Assembly: GCF_002160815.1 (NCBI RefSeq)
Contig: NZ_NFLH01000005.1
Span: 53,439 to 117,438 of the forward strand
DNA length: 64,000 nt
Origin: Massilimicrobiota sp. An134
GTDB taxonomy: Bacteria > Bacillota_I > Bacilli_A > Erysipelotrichales > Coprobacillaceae
Reading direction: 5' to 3'
The notes under the pieces are model-generated. The model ran no database searches. It was not told the DNA's origin and was given only the letters and a program-made list of their open reading frames with translations. The translations under genes were made by a program, and so were the position numbers. Shown piece by piece: positions 18,259 through 26,861 of the stretch. Position 1 is the stretch's first letter. Each line of letters begins with the position of its first letter.

Positions 18259-19239
18259 ATGAATTGCATTATTGATGCAACAAAGGATGAAAAATATTTA
18301 ACTTTAGGTTTATGGGGAAAACCAGTAGTTTATTATCCAATTCGTACCGCCCTAGACAGTAAACTTTTTTTAAATATCATTGTTGTTACGGAGAGTGAGT
18401 ATGTTCGATATATTGTTATAGAGTTATTTGAGAATGAGATAATCATTACAAATATTTTTCCTAAAAATGGTTTATTAATAAATGGGGAAGCTGTTAATAT
18501 TTCTACTAATACACTGGAAGAAATTGCAAAAAATATGAATGAGTCATTGATGTTTAGTCTAGAGAATACTATTTTAAATCCTGAAGAGAGTATTATTGTT
18601 AAAGATGTTAATAGTTTTGAATTATCTCTTGCTTTAATTAGAAAAAGAGAAAAACATATTTGGTTACGAAAAAAAATTTTAGAACGTATTCAAATAAAAA
18701 TGAGTTTATTTTCTCATGTTGTAGAAGAAAATGAAGTGTGTTTAATTGGACATTCACAATTTGATCAATGGAATATTTCATCATTAATGGGATGTTCAGT
18801 TTATAATTTTGGTATCAGTGGCATTACAGCAAAAGAATATTTGGAAGATATTTTTGAAAAGCAATTGATAAAAAATATTAGAGGAAGAATATTTATTTTA
18901 ATTGGCGCAAATGATATTATGTTACCTTTAGCAATTAAAGATATAGCCAATTCTATTACTAATCTTATTGATAAAATAAGCATGAAATTTAATGTACCTA
19001 TATATTATATTGAGACATTACACGTAAATGGCAGATTAGATCGAAGTAATGAACAAATTGATATGTTAAATAGTCTTGTCAAGTGTAATATACGAAAAAA
19101 TATTATATGGATTAATACAAAAAAATTTGATGATCCATTTGGAAATCTTGATTATAAATATACAAGTGATGGTTTGCATTTAAATGAAACTGGTTATTTA
19201 GTGCTTAAAAAGTTATTGGAAGAAAAATTAAAGGAGTAA
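18259..19239 (+). CDS. Reduced NeuA-like domain fused to an SGNH hydrolase
   Basis: This 326-residue protein begins at ATG 18259, 1 nt after neuB, with AGGA upstream. Residues 1 to about 60 align with the third strand region of the NeuA encoded downstream (GLWGKPVVYYPIRTALDSK against the NeuA segment beginning ICGKPLIAYSI), yet the NeuA CTP-binding loop is absent and the domain is only about 130 residues. The C-terminal part is an SGNH/GDSL hydrolase: LIGHSQFD (Ser, block I), NFGISG (Gly, block II), IGANDI (Asn, block III) and SDGLHL (Asp/His, block V). Streptococcal NeuA is known to carry a C-terminal sialate O-acetylesterase of this type. Here the esterase seems to have its own protein with a vestigial NeuA part. 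O-acetyl sialate is the likely substrate. Confidence 0.8.
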   Translation: MNCIIDATKDEKYLTLGLWGKPVVYYPIRTALDSKLFLNIIVVTESEYVRYIVIELFENEIIITNIFPKNGLLINGEAVNISTNTLEEIAKNMNESLMFSLENTILNPEESIIVKDVNSFELSLALIRKREKHIWLRKKILERIQIKMSLFSHVVEENEVCLIGHSQFDQWNISSLMGCSVYNFGISGITAKEYLEDIFEKQLIKNIRGRIFILIGANDIMLPLAIKDIANSITNLIDKISMKFNVPIYYIETLHVNGRLDRSNEQIDMLNSLVKCNIRKNIIWINTKKFDDPFGNLDYKYTSDGLHLNETGYLVLKKLLEEKLKE

Positions 19240-19242
19240 AAA

Positions 19243-20355
19243 ATGCTTTATTGTGTAGATTGTAGGGTAGACGAAAAATTAGAAAATAATTTTTTAACTT
19301 TAAATTTATGGGGAAAACCCGTCTTTTTATATGTAATAGAAGAACTTTTTAAAGTAAGACAATGTAAATCTGTTTATGTAGTGACGAATTCTGATGAAAT
19401 TAGGAAATTATGTAGTAAATTATGTTATGAAATAAAGATAGTGGATATAATTCCTACTGAATACCCTATTTTTCTATTGTCAGGAAGAGCAGTATTTTTA
19501 ACAAGTGCTACTATAGAAACAGTTATCAATTATTATGAAAAAGGAAATTTATATTCTACAACGAAACGAAATACTATTGATTTTCTTAATTTTAAAGAAA
19601 ATATATCTTTTTTACAAGGATGTGAAATGGAGACTGTAAACACGTTTTTAGTTACTGACGGTCGAGATTCAATAAAACGGACATTTAATCTTTCTTTAAA
19701 AGAATCATTGGTTATCAATACTAGGCAAGATTTCGAACTTGCATTGGTTTTAAAGAAAAAAGAGAATAATCTTGTTTTATTAAAGAAAAAGATTTTAGAA
19801 CGAATAAAAGAAAAAGAAAAAACTTTTCAAAATGAAGGAATAGAAAATGGAATTTGTTTAATAGGACATTCACAAATTGATAATTGGGACATTAATAATA
19901 TTAATTCTTATAAGGTTCGAAACTGTGGTATTTGTGGGATTTCTAGTTTTGAATATACAGAATACATTTTAAAAAGTAAGCTATTATCATGTGTGGAAGA
20001 TATTTATATTGTAATGCATGGTACTAACGATATTGTGTATGATTATACTTTCGAGCAAATATTTGTAAGTATTAATAATACAATAGAATACATAAGAAAT
20101 ATAAAACCAAATAGTAAAATATACTTTTTGAAATGCTTGCATGTAAATGGTAGACTTGATCGAAGCAACAAATATATTGATTATTTGAATGACTATTTAA
20201 AATTGAATTTAAAAACAATTAATTGAATTGATATGAGTGATTTGGACGATGAATTTGGAAATTTAAAAGCAGAGTATACAACAGATGGATTGCATTTATC
20301 AAAAAAAGGATATGAGATATTTAAAAATATTATTGAAGAGGAGGTAGCTATGTAG
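19243..20355 (+). pseudogene. Second NeuA-like/SGNH fusion, interrupted by an in-frame TGA
   Basis: This is a paralogue of the previous gene (ATG 19243 after AAAGGAG). It has NLWGKPVFLYVI in the vestigial NeuA part, the NeuA-like tail DFELALVLKKKE, then SGNH blocks LIGHSQID, NCGICGIS and MHGTNDI. The frame meets TGA at 20224-20226 and then runs on to TAG 20353-20355, encoding IDMSDLDDEFGN and TTDGLHLSKKGY. Aligned with the neighbour, the TGA falls exactly where the neighbour has Trp (TGG). The catalytic Asp-x-x-His block lies after the stop, so the 327-residue truncated product would be inactive. Unlike its neighbour it has about 60 extra residues in the first domain. Recoding or a base-call error are the alternatives. 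Confidence 0.8.
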
Positions 20356-21044
20356 TGGAAAAAATTGCAATAATTCCAGCAAGAGCTGGTTCAAAGGGGC
20401 TCAAGGATAAAAATATAATTGATATCTGTGGTAAGCCACTAATAGCATATTCGATAGAAGCAGCAGTAAAAAGTAAAATTTTTTCTAGAATTATTGTTTC
20501 TACTGATTCTAAATTATATGGTAGTATTGCTGAAGAATATGGTGCTGAGGTATTTTATCGTGGGGAATCATTATCTGACGATAATGCAACAACATATATG
20601 GTAATAGAAGATTTATTATCAAGAATAGATAAAGTTGATTATTTTGTATTATTACAACCTACATCACCAATGAGAGATGAAGCTCATATAAAAGAAGCTT
20701 GTAATATTTTTGAAAATGTTATAAATAAATATGATTTTCTTGTTTCAGTAAAGGAAGCTGAACATAGTGGGATTCTTGTAAAACCTATTGATGATGATCA
20801 AAGTTTAAAGTATTTTGATACAGATTTTTCAAATTATCGTAGGCAAGTATATAAAGAATATTCACCAAATGGTGCAATTTTTATTGGAAAACCTGATGAA
20901 TATTTAAAGAAAAAACATTTTTTTGGTGCTAAAAGTATAGCCTATAAAATGAAGAATTTTGATTCGATTGATATTGATACTGCATTAGACTATGAATTTG
21001 CATGTTTTTGTATGAAAAAAAAATTACAGGAGAATACGATATGA
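20355..21044 (+). CDS. neuA: CMP-sialic acid synthetase
   Basis: This 229-residue acylneuraminate cytidylyltransferase activates sialic acid as its CMP form for the transferase. It has the nucleotide-binding loop IPARAGSKGLKDKN (about 6-19), then GKPLIAYSIEAA, IIVSTDS, LLQPTSP (about 98-104) and IDIDTALDYEFA near the C terminus. It is the single-domain form without the esterase domain. The start is GTG 20355, 10 nt after GAGGAGG, sharing a base with the TAG that ends the broken paralogue. It overlaps neuC by ATGA. Confidence 0.95.
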   Translation: MEKIAIIPARAGSKGLKDKNIIDICGKPLIAYSIEAAVKSKIFSRIIVSTDSKLYGSIAEEYGAEVFYRGESLSDDNATTYMVIEDLLSRIDKVDYFVLLQPTSPMRDEAHIKEACNIFENVINKYDFLVSVKEAEHSGILVKPIDDDQSLKYFDTDFSNYRRQVYKEYSPNGAIFIGKPDEYLKKKHFFGAKSIAYKMKNFDSIDIDTALDYEFACFCMKKKLQENTI

Positions 21045-22219
21045 AAAAAATAGCCTTTGTAACAGGATCAAGAGCTGATTACGGAATTATGCGTAGGTAT
21101 CTTGAATTATTAAATAATGATGAAGATATTAATTTAAAAATATTAGTTACGGGAGCCCTTCTTAGTGAGGAATATGGGAATCAGGTTAAATTGATATATC
21201 AAGATGGTTTTGATATTGCAGCGGAAATAAAAGTTGATTTAGATTCATCGTCTAATAGGGCAGTTCTGCATACTATGGCTGAAACTTTAGATGACTTTGC
21301 TGAACATTTTTCAAAAAATAGATATGATCTTCTCATTATTTTAGGAGACAGATATGAAATGTTATCAGTAGCGACAGCAGCAGCAATGCATCGAATTCCA
21401 ATTTTGCATATTCATGGTGGAGAAGCCACTTATGGAAACTATGATGAATTTATTAGACATGCAATTACTAAAATGAGTTTATATCATTTTACTGCAACAG
21501 AGGAATACAGACGAAGAGTAATACAACTTGGTGAAGATCCAAACAAGGTTTTTTATCTAGGTGCCCTTGGTGCTGAAAATTGCATGTATATTAATGATGG
21601 AAATGTTCCTGAGACAGTAAAAAAATTACCCCAAAAAAACTATTTTGTTGTACTTTTTCATCCAGAAACGCTTACCAAACAAAGTACATTGAATCAAATA
21701 AATGAATTGTTAGCGGCTATTTCTTGTTTTAATAACTATAGCATTGTATTTCTTGGAAGTAACGCTGATACTGATTCAAATGTGATTAGAAGTAAAGTCA
21801 AGAAATTTGTAGAAGAAAATGAAAATGTTGTATATTTTGAAAATTTACACACTAATGCATACCACTATTTATTAAAAAATAGTATTTGTTTAATTGGTAA
21901 TTCTTCTTCAGGAATCATCGAGGCACCAAGCTTGGATATTTTAACAGTTAATATTGGTGATCGTCAAAAAGGACGGGTTCGTGGTAATAGTGTTATTGAT
22001 GTAAAATGTTTTGAAGAAGAAATTGTAAAAGCTGTAAATATGGTTTTAAATATAGATGGCAATCAGAAAATAACAAATCCATACTATAAGGAAAATACTG
22101 CATTATGTTATTATGAAAAAACAAAGACAGTTATTACAAATATTGAAAAAGATACAAAGTATCCAAAAGTTTTTTTTGACATAATTAAAAATGATTTTGG
22201 GGAGGAATACTATGAATAA
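21041..22219 (+). CDS. neuC: UDP-GlcNAc 2-epimerase, hydrolysing (ManNAc-forming)
   Basis: This 392-residue protein makes ManNAc from UDP-GlcNAc for NeuB. It begins KKIAFVTGSRADYGIMR, the standard NeuC start, and has LGDRYEML, HIHGGEATYG, EYRRRVIQLGEDP and NSSSGIIEAPSL (about 286-297). The start ATG 21041 is 6 nt after AGGAGAA and overlaps the neuA stop; an earlier in-frame ATG at 21002 lies inside neuA and has no ribosome site. With neuB, neuA and neuD it completes a sialic acid pathway from UDP-GlcNAc. Confidence 0.94.
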   Translation: MKKIAFVTGSRADYGIMRRYLELLNNDEDINLKILVTGALLSEEYGNQVKLIYQDGFDIAAEIKVDLDSSSNRAVLHTMAETLDDFAEHFSKNRYDLLIILGDRYEMLSVATAAAMHRIPILHIHGGEATYGNYDEFIRHAITKMSLYHFTATEEYRRRVIQLGEDPNKVFYLGALGAENCMYINDGNVPETVKKLPQKNYFVVLFHPETLTKQSTLNQINELLAAISCFNNYSIVFLGSNADTDSNVIRSKVKKFVEENENVVYFENLHTNAYHYLLKNSICLIGNSSSGIIEAPSLDILTVNIGDRQKGRVRGNSVIDVKCFEEEIVKAVNMVLNIDGNQKITNPYYKENTALCYYEKTKTVITNIEKDTKYPKVFFDIIKNDFGEEYYE

Positions 22220-22850
22220 AAATATTTTGTTAGAAAAAGCGATAAGTATTTTTTATAAACGAAAAATATTTTGGAAAATTGTATTACGTTTTGATAATGA
22301 TGAATCATTTTTGTTAAGAGAATACTACAAAAAATGTTTTAATATTGAGATTGGAAAATATACATATGGTTTTGATAGTAAGAATACACTAATTCAATCT
22401 GGTACAAAAATTGGTAAATTTTGTTCAATAGCACCTGGAGTAAAAATAGGATTAATGAATCATCCATTAAATTATTTATCAACTCATCCATTTCTATATT
22501 ACAAGAACAGAGGATTTATAAATAAAAATATTGATGAATTTGTAAATATTCCTAAAGTTATTATACAAGATGATGTTTGGATTGGAAGTAATGCAATTAT
22601 ACTTCCAGGAATCACAGTGGGAAAAGGCTCGGTCATTGCTGCAGGAGCTGTTGTAACTAAAAATGTGCCACCATATACTGTTTGGGGTGGTATTCCTGCA
22701 AAACAAATAAAAAAAAGATTTGATAATGATACTATTGATTTTTTACTTAGTATTGATTGGTGTAGTTGGGATAAGGAAAAAATAAAAATGCAGTTGTGTC
22801 ACATGTACGATGAAAAAAATTTTTATAAGTTGGGAGAACAGTTTAGATGA
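22212..22850 (+). CDS. Hexapeptide-repeat (CatB-like) sugar O-acetyltransferase
   Basis: This 212-residue protein has left-handed beta-helix repeats (TKIGKFCSIAPGVKIG, VIIQDDVWIGSNAIILPG, ITVGKGSVIAAGAVV) and the xenobiotic-acetyltransferase hallmarks NHPLN (about 92) and GGIPAK. It would use acetyl-CoA to O-acetylate a sugar in the cytoplasm. ATG 22212 follows GGGGAGG at 6 nt and overlaps neuC by 8 nt, and the gene overlaps capF by 4 nt. The target may be the sialic acid or another repeat-unit sugar. Confidence 0.85.
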   Translation: MNKNILLEKAISIFYKRKIFWKIVLRFDNDESFLLREYYKKCFNIEIGKYTYGFDSKNTLIQSGTKIGKFCSIAPGVKIGLMNHPLNYLSTHPFLYYKNRGFINKNIDEFVNIPKVIIQDDVWIGSNAIILPGITVGKGSVIAAGAVVTKNVPPYTVWGGIPAKQIKKRFDNDTIDFLLSIDWCSWDKEKIKMQLCHMYDEKNFYKLGEQFR

Positions 22851-23992
22851 AAATCTTAGTAACTGGTGCTAATGGTTTTATTGGAAAAAACTTAGTTAGT
22901 ACATTAAAAAATATTAAAACTGGTAAAGATAGAACACGTAATATTTATATTGAAGATATATATACTTATGATATTGATAGTACTATTGAAGATTTAATGA
23001 AATATACACAAGTTTGTGATTTTGTGTTTCATCTGGCTGGTGTCAACCGTCCAAAAGAAGCCAGTGAGTTTTATGAAGGTAATGCTTCGTTTACTGAAAC
23101 ATTGTGTTCATTATTAAAAGAATATGATAATCATTGTCCAATTCTGATTAGTTCTTCTATTCAGGTAGGAAGAGACAATGACTATGGTAAAAGCAAAAAA
23201 GAAGGTGAAGATTATCTTTTAAATCATGGTAAGACCATGAATTCAAAAATCTATATTTATCGCCTTGTTAATCTGTTTGGTAAATGGTGTCGTCCTAACT
23301 ACAACAGTGTGGTTGCGACATGGTGTTACAATATTGCTCATGGTCTAGACATTCAAATCAGCGATTCTAGTGTAGAACTGCCATTATGCTATATTGATGA
23401 TGTTGTTGATGAATTTTTAAATGCTCTTATTGGGCATCCTACAAAATGTGTTGAAGGAATCTACGAAGTTCATCCCATTCATGATATTACGTTGGGAAAA
23501 TTGGCTGACTTAATTCAGTCTTTCAAGGAATCAAGAGCAACGCTAATGACTCCTAAAATGGAACCTGATTCTTTGGAAAAGAAACTGTATAGTACATACC
23601 TAAGTTATCTGCCAAAAGATCAGTTTTCTTATCCATTAAAGATGAATATTGATCAAAGAGGATCGTTTACAGAATTTCTAAAGACAAAGGAATATGGACA
23701 GGTCAGTATCAATATTTCTAAACCAGGGATTACAAAAGGGCAACATTGGCATCACAGCAAAAATGAAAAATTCATAGTTGTCAGTGGACAGGGCCTGATT
23801 CAGTTTAGAAATATTTACAGTGATGAAGTTATTGAATACAAAGTCAGTGGTGATAAACTGGAAGTCATTGATATTCCAACAGGATACACTCATAATATCA
23901 TCAATACTGGTGACAATGATATGGTAACAATCATGTGGGCTAATGAAGCATTTGATCCTGAACATCCTGATACATATTACGAAGAGGTGTAA
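22847..23992 (+). CDS. capF: CapF: UDP-4-keto-6-deoxy sugar reductase with C-terminal cupin
   Basis: This 381-residue bifunctional enzyme catalyses the second step of UDP-L-FucNAc synthesis. The N-terminal SDR domain has VTGANGFIGKNL (about 4-15), FHLAGVNRP, and DNDYGKSKKEGE with Tyr-x3-Lys (about 114). The C-terminal cupin, from about residue 245, has the features of CapF: GSFTEFLK, ISKPGITKGQHWHHSKNEKF (metal His residues) and a late VDIPTGYTHNI-like strand. It completes capE (2863-3906). Local GC is slightly higher than in the sialic acid block. A small unknown gene follows after 3 nt. Confidence 0.93.
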   Translation: MKILVTGANGFIGKNLVSTLKNIKTGKDRTRNIYIEDIYTYDIDSTIEDLMKYTQVCDFVFHLAGVNRPKEASEFYEGNASFTETLCSLLKEYDNHCPILISSSIQVGRDNDYGKSKKEGEDYLLNHGKTMNSKIYIYRLVNLFGKWCRPNYNSVVATWCYNIAHGLDIQISDSSVELPLCYIDDVVDEFLNALIGHPTKCVEGIYEVHPIHDITLGKLADLIQSFKESRATLMTPKMEPDSLEKKLYSTYLSYLPKDQFSYPLKMNIDQRGSFTEFLKTKEYGQVSINISKPGITKGQHWHHSKNEKFIVVSGQGLIQFRNIYSDEVIEYKVSGDKLEVIDIPTGYTHNIINTGDNDMVTIMWANEAFDPEHPDTYYEEV

Positions 23993-23995
23993 GTA

Positions 23996-24400
23996 GTGAA
24001 TTATGCTGTAGTATTAAATAAAAATAATAGTAAAGACATCTTTACTCATATAAATATAGGTGAAAGATTTTTTATTTCATATTTGTATCAGGACATTAAG
24101 GTGGGTGATTATCTTTTTTTATGTACATATTATCCATTTGATAAAACAGACAAGCTATTAAGTGTTATAAAATGTAAAGTTGTATCCTACGAATTATCTG
24201 AAAAGAAAGACGACTGTTTATTTAAAACGCCTAAAAGTTGTTTTAGAATTGAATTGGAGTATGTATGTAGACAGAGAATTTCATTAAAAAGTTCTTTTAC
24301 ATCAAAAAATAAGTTTAGAGCTTTAACCAATGAGTTGCCTAATGGTAAAAGAAAATCATTAGAGAGAATATTTAATATAGAATTTGATAAGGAGAATTAA
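23996..24400 (+). CDS. Small uncharacterised protein between capF and capG
   Basis: This 134-residue protein starts at GTG 23996, 9 nt after GAAGAGG. It has no signal peptide. The pattern VGDYLFLCTYYPF (about 37-49), followed by beta-rich VIKCKVVSYELS and a basic Lys/Arg-rich C terminus, recalls PUA-like (EVE/ASCH) RNA- or modified-base-binding folds, but this is only an impression. It stands in the capF-capG junction, which in typical FucNAc cassettes has no extra gene, and it ends just before capG. No function is assigned. Confidence 0.6.
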   Translation: MNYAVVLNKNNSKDIFTHINIGERFFISYLYQDIKVGDYLFLCTYYPFDKTDKLLSVIKCKVVSYELSEKKDDCLFKTPKSCFRIELEYVCRQRISLKSSFTSKNKFRALTNELPNGKRKSLERIFNIEFDKEN

Positions 24401-24401
24401 A

Positions 24402-25586
24402 GTGGAAATTACAACTGATTATTCAAATGTTCAATGGAAAAATAATGGGAAATTAAAATTATTAATTATTGTAGGTACACGTCCTGAGATTATTCGCTTG
24501 TCGGCAGTTATTACAAAATGTAGAAAATACTTTGATTGTATATTAGCACATACTGGACAAAATTATGATTATAATCTAAACGGTATCTTTTTTCATGATT
24601 TAAAATTAGATGATCCTGAAATATATATGAATGCTGTAGGTGATGATTTAGGTGCTACAGTTGGTAATATTATTAATTGTTCATATAAATTAATGAATCA
24701 GATTAAACCAGATGCATTATTAATCTTAGGTGATACAAACAGCTGTTTGAGTGCAATTAGTGCAAAAAGATTACATATTCCTATTTTCCATATGGAAGCA
24801 GGAAATAGATGTAAAGATGAATGTTTACCAGAAGAAACAAATAGAAGAATTGTAGATATTATTTCTGATGTCAATCTAGCATATAGTGAACATGCAAGAA
24901 AATATCTACATGAATGTGGTTTACCTAAAGAACGTGTATATGTTACAGGAAGCCCTATGGCAGAAGTTTTAAATAACAATTTAGATGAAATCAAAGCATC
25001 TCATATTTTAGAAAAATTAAATCTAAAATCAAAAGGATATATTTTATTAAGCGCACATAGAGAAGAAAATATTGATACTGATAAAAACTTTATTTCTTTA
25101 TTTACAGCAATCAATAAAATGGCAGAAAAATATGATATGCCTATTTTATACTCATGTCACCCAAGAAGTAAGAAGAGATTAGAAACATCGAATTTTAAAT
25201 TAGATCCTCGAGTAGTTATGCATGAGCCTCTAGGTTTCCATGACTACAATAATTTACAAATGAATGCATTTGCTGTAGTCAGTGACAGTGGTACTTTACC
25301 AGAAGAAAGTAGTTTCTTTACATCGAGAGGTTTATCGTTCCCAGCTGTATGTATTCGTACAAGTACAGAAAGACCTGAAGCATTAGATAAAGCGTGCTTT
25401 GTACTTGCTGGTATCGATGAAAATTCATTGTTACAAGCTGTGGATACAGCAGTACAAATGACATTAGATCAAGATTTTGGTATTCCAGTACCTGATTATG
25501 TTGATGAAAATGTAAGTACTAAGGTTGTTAAGTTAATTCAATCTTATACTGGTGTAGTCAATAAAATGGTTTGGAGAAAATATTAA
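24402..25586 (+). CDS. capG: UDP-HexNAc 2-epimerase, non-hydrolysing (CapG/FnlC type)
   Basis: This 394-residue GT-B-fold epimerase does the last step to UDP-L-FucNAc. It has IIVGTRPEIIRLSAVI (about 23-38), HTGQNYD, LILGDTNSCLS (about 109), FHMEAGNRC, PEETNRRIVD, and SDSGTLPEESSF near residue 297. These are WecB-family residues, and the CapG group is chosen because capE and capF are in the same operon. The start is GTG 24402, 6 nt after GGAGAA. It is the last gene before a strong terminator. Confidence 0.92.
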   Translation: MEITTDYSNVQWKNNGKLKLLIIVGTRPEIIRLSAVITKCRKYFDCILAHTGQNYDYNLNGIFFHDLKLDDPEIYMNAVGDDLGATVGNIINCSYKLMNQIKPDALLILGDTNSCLSAISAKRLHIPIFHMEAGNRCKDECLPEETNRRIVDIISDVNLAYSEHARKYLHECGLPKERVYVTGSPMAEVLNNNLDEIKASHILEKLNLKSKGYILLSAHREENIDTDKNFISLFTAINKMAEKYDMPILYSCHPRSKKRLETSNFKLDPRVVMHEPLGFHDYNNLQMNAFAVVSDSGTLPEESSFFTSRGLSFPAVCIRTSTERPEALDKACFVLAGIDENSLLQAVDTAVQMTLDQDFGIPVPDYVDENVSTKVVKLIQSYTGVVNKMVWRKY

Positions 25587-25598
25587 ATTGAAAATACT

Positions 25599-25642
25599 AA
25601 ATATATGTATCAAAATAATACTCTTTGATACATATATTTTTT
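25599..25642. terminator. Strong intrinsic terminator closing the polysaccharide operon
   Basis: A long stem pairs AAATATATGTATCAAA (from 25599) with TTTGATACATATATTT (from 25624), with a loop of about 9 nt and a T run. It starts 13 nt after the capG stop. Its reverse complement also ends in T, so it may work in both directions. Confidence 0.88.
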
Positions 25643-25652
25643 ATAGTATAAT
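25625..25652 (+). promoter_or_regulatory. Sigma-A-type promoter for the MBL-AbiH pair
   Basis: TTGATA (25625-25630) and TATAAT (25647-25652) are separated by 16 nt. The -35 lies in the right arm of the capsule terminator, so the next pair of genes has its own start about 35 nt upstream of the MBL gene. Confidence 0.65.
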
Positions 25653-25693
25653 GTAAGCGTATACATAATGTTTTATGGGATTGGAGTGATAAT

Positions 25694-26845
25694 ATGAGTA
25701 ATATTAAAGTGTTGAATGTTGGACAGGGAGATTGTGTTGTTTTTAATGATTTGTATGATAAATGTGTAGGGAAACAAAAGACTGTATATGTTGATTTAGG
25801 TCCTGGAAATGTAGATATAACAAAAGAAGCAAAGGATGATGAAATTGATATATTTTTAACTCATCATCATCATGATCATATGGGTGGTTTAAGATATTTT
25901 ATTGGTAACAAGTTTTATCGTATTAAAAATATCTATGTTCCTGATTATCTAAATGAACTGACTTTCATCGCAAAAGCTATTTTGAATTTAAAAGGAATTA
26001 AGAGCGCAAAAGACTGTTTAGAATTTATTAATGAATTAAATGATATTGTTGATAACTATAATTTTTTGGAAAGTTTATCAGAAAGTAGACATATACAGGT
26101 TTGTCATCAAGGTGATACTTTTTACGGTAGTATGAAATGTTTAAATCCCCCTCAATATCTTGATGTATATAAATGGATTGAAGAATGTGATGAAAATGAA
26201 ATGAAAGAGTTGTTTAATACTTTATTTGAAAGTGAGTTTGCAGAAGAATTGATTGAATATGTTTATAGATATTCTCATATAGACAATGAAGAAGATCGAA
26301 TGATGTATGAGAATAGATATAATAAGGATAAAAATAATCATATATCAAGAAGAAATTATGTAGTCGATTTTATTATGAGAAACAGAAAGTTATTAATGGC
26401 TTTTGATCATAAACCAACAAGAAAACGTTTGTCTAAGATATATCGTCAATATATGAAAACTTGTCATGATACATGTCTTGTGCTTCGATATGAAGAAAAG
26501 AATTTTAGTTTCTTATTAACGGGGGATGCCAGTGAGAAAGTATTCAAGCGTTTGATATGTAGCGATGAACTAATATATTCTCAGTATTTAAAAGTTCCTC
26601 ATCATGGCAGTAAGAAAAATCTTACGAATAAAATATTATCATATATTAATCCGAAGGTTGCTATTATTTCACATAATAATGGTCGCTTTGGTAAAGCGAA
26701 AGACTCTCTTCCAAATCAAGAAATATTGGATATGTTGATGAAAAGAAATACAAAGATACTTATTACAAATGATGTGATAAAGAATGGAAAAATAATCATG
26801 AAAAGGAAAAATCATTGCAGTGATAGTTATATAGAAATAAAATAA
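25694..26845 (+). CDS. Metallo-beta-lactamase-fold hydrolase (ComEC-like hydrolase domain type)
   Basis: This 383-residue protein begins IKVLNVGQGDCVVF and has the metal motif LTHHHHDHMGG (about 55-65), LLTGDAS (about 274-280) and VPHHGSKKN (about 298-306). That is the arrangement of the ComEC/Rec2-type MBL domain family, which includes nucleases and phosphodiesterases. Between residues about 100 and 260 is a large helical, charged insert not seen in short family members. It has no signal peptide or membrane segment. Ribosome site GGAGTGAT lies before ATG 25694. The abiH-like gene follows after 16 nt, so the two are probably one transcript and one function, perhaps phage defence. Confidence 0.8.
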   Translation: MSNIKVLNVGQGDCVVFNDLYDKCVGKQKTVYVDLGPGNVDITKEAKDDEIDIFLTHHHHDHMGGLRYFIGNKFYRIKNIYVPDYLNELTFIAKAILNLKGIKSAKDCLEFINELNDIVDNYNFLESLSESRHIQVCHQGDTFYGSMKCLNPPQYLDVYKWIEECDENEMKELFNTLFESEFAEELIEYVYRYSHIDNEEDRMMYENRYNKDKNNHISRRNYVVDFIMRNRKLLMAFDHKPTRKRLSKIYRQYMKTCHDTCLVLRYEEKNFSFLLTGDASEKVFKRLICSDELIYSQYLKVPHHGSKKNLTNKILSYINPKVAIISHNNGRFGKAKDSLPNQEILDMLMKRNTKILITNDVIKNGKIIMKRKNHCSDSYIEIK

Positions 26846-26861
26846 TGGATAGGGAATAAAG

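Noticed and set aside
19243..20355. UGA read as tryptophan throughout this organism
   Set aside because: Many intact genes here end in TGA at the expected place (for example neuA and ATGA overlaps) and Trp is encoded by TGG, so the standard code applies.
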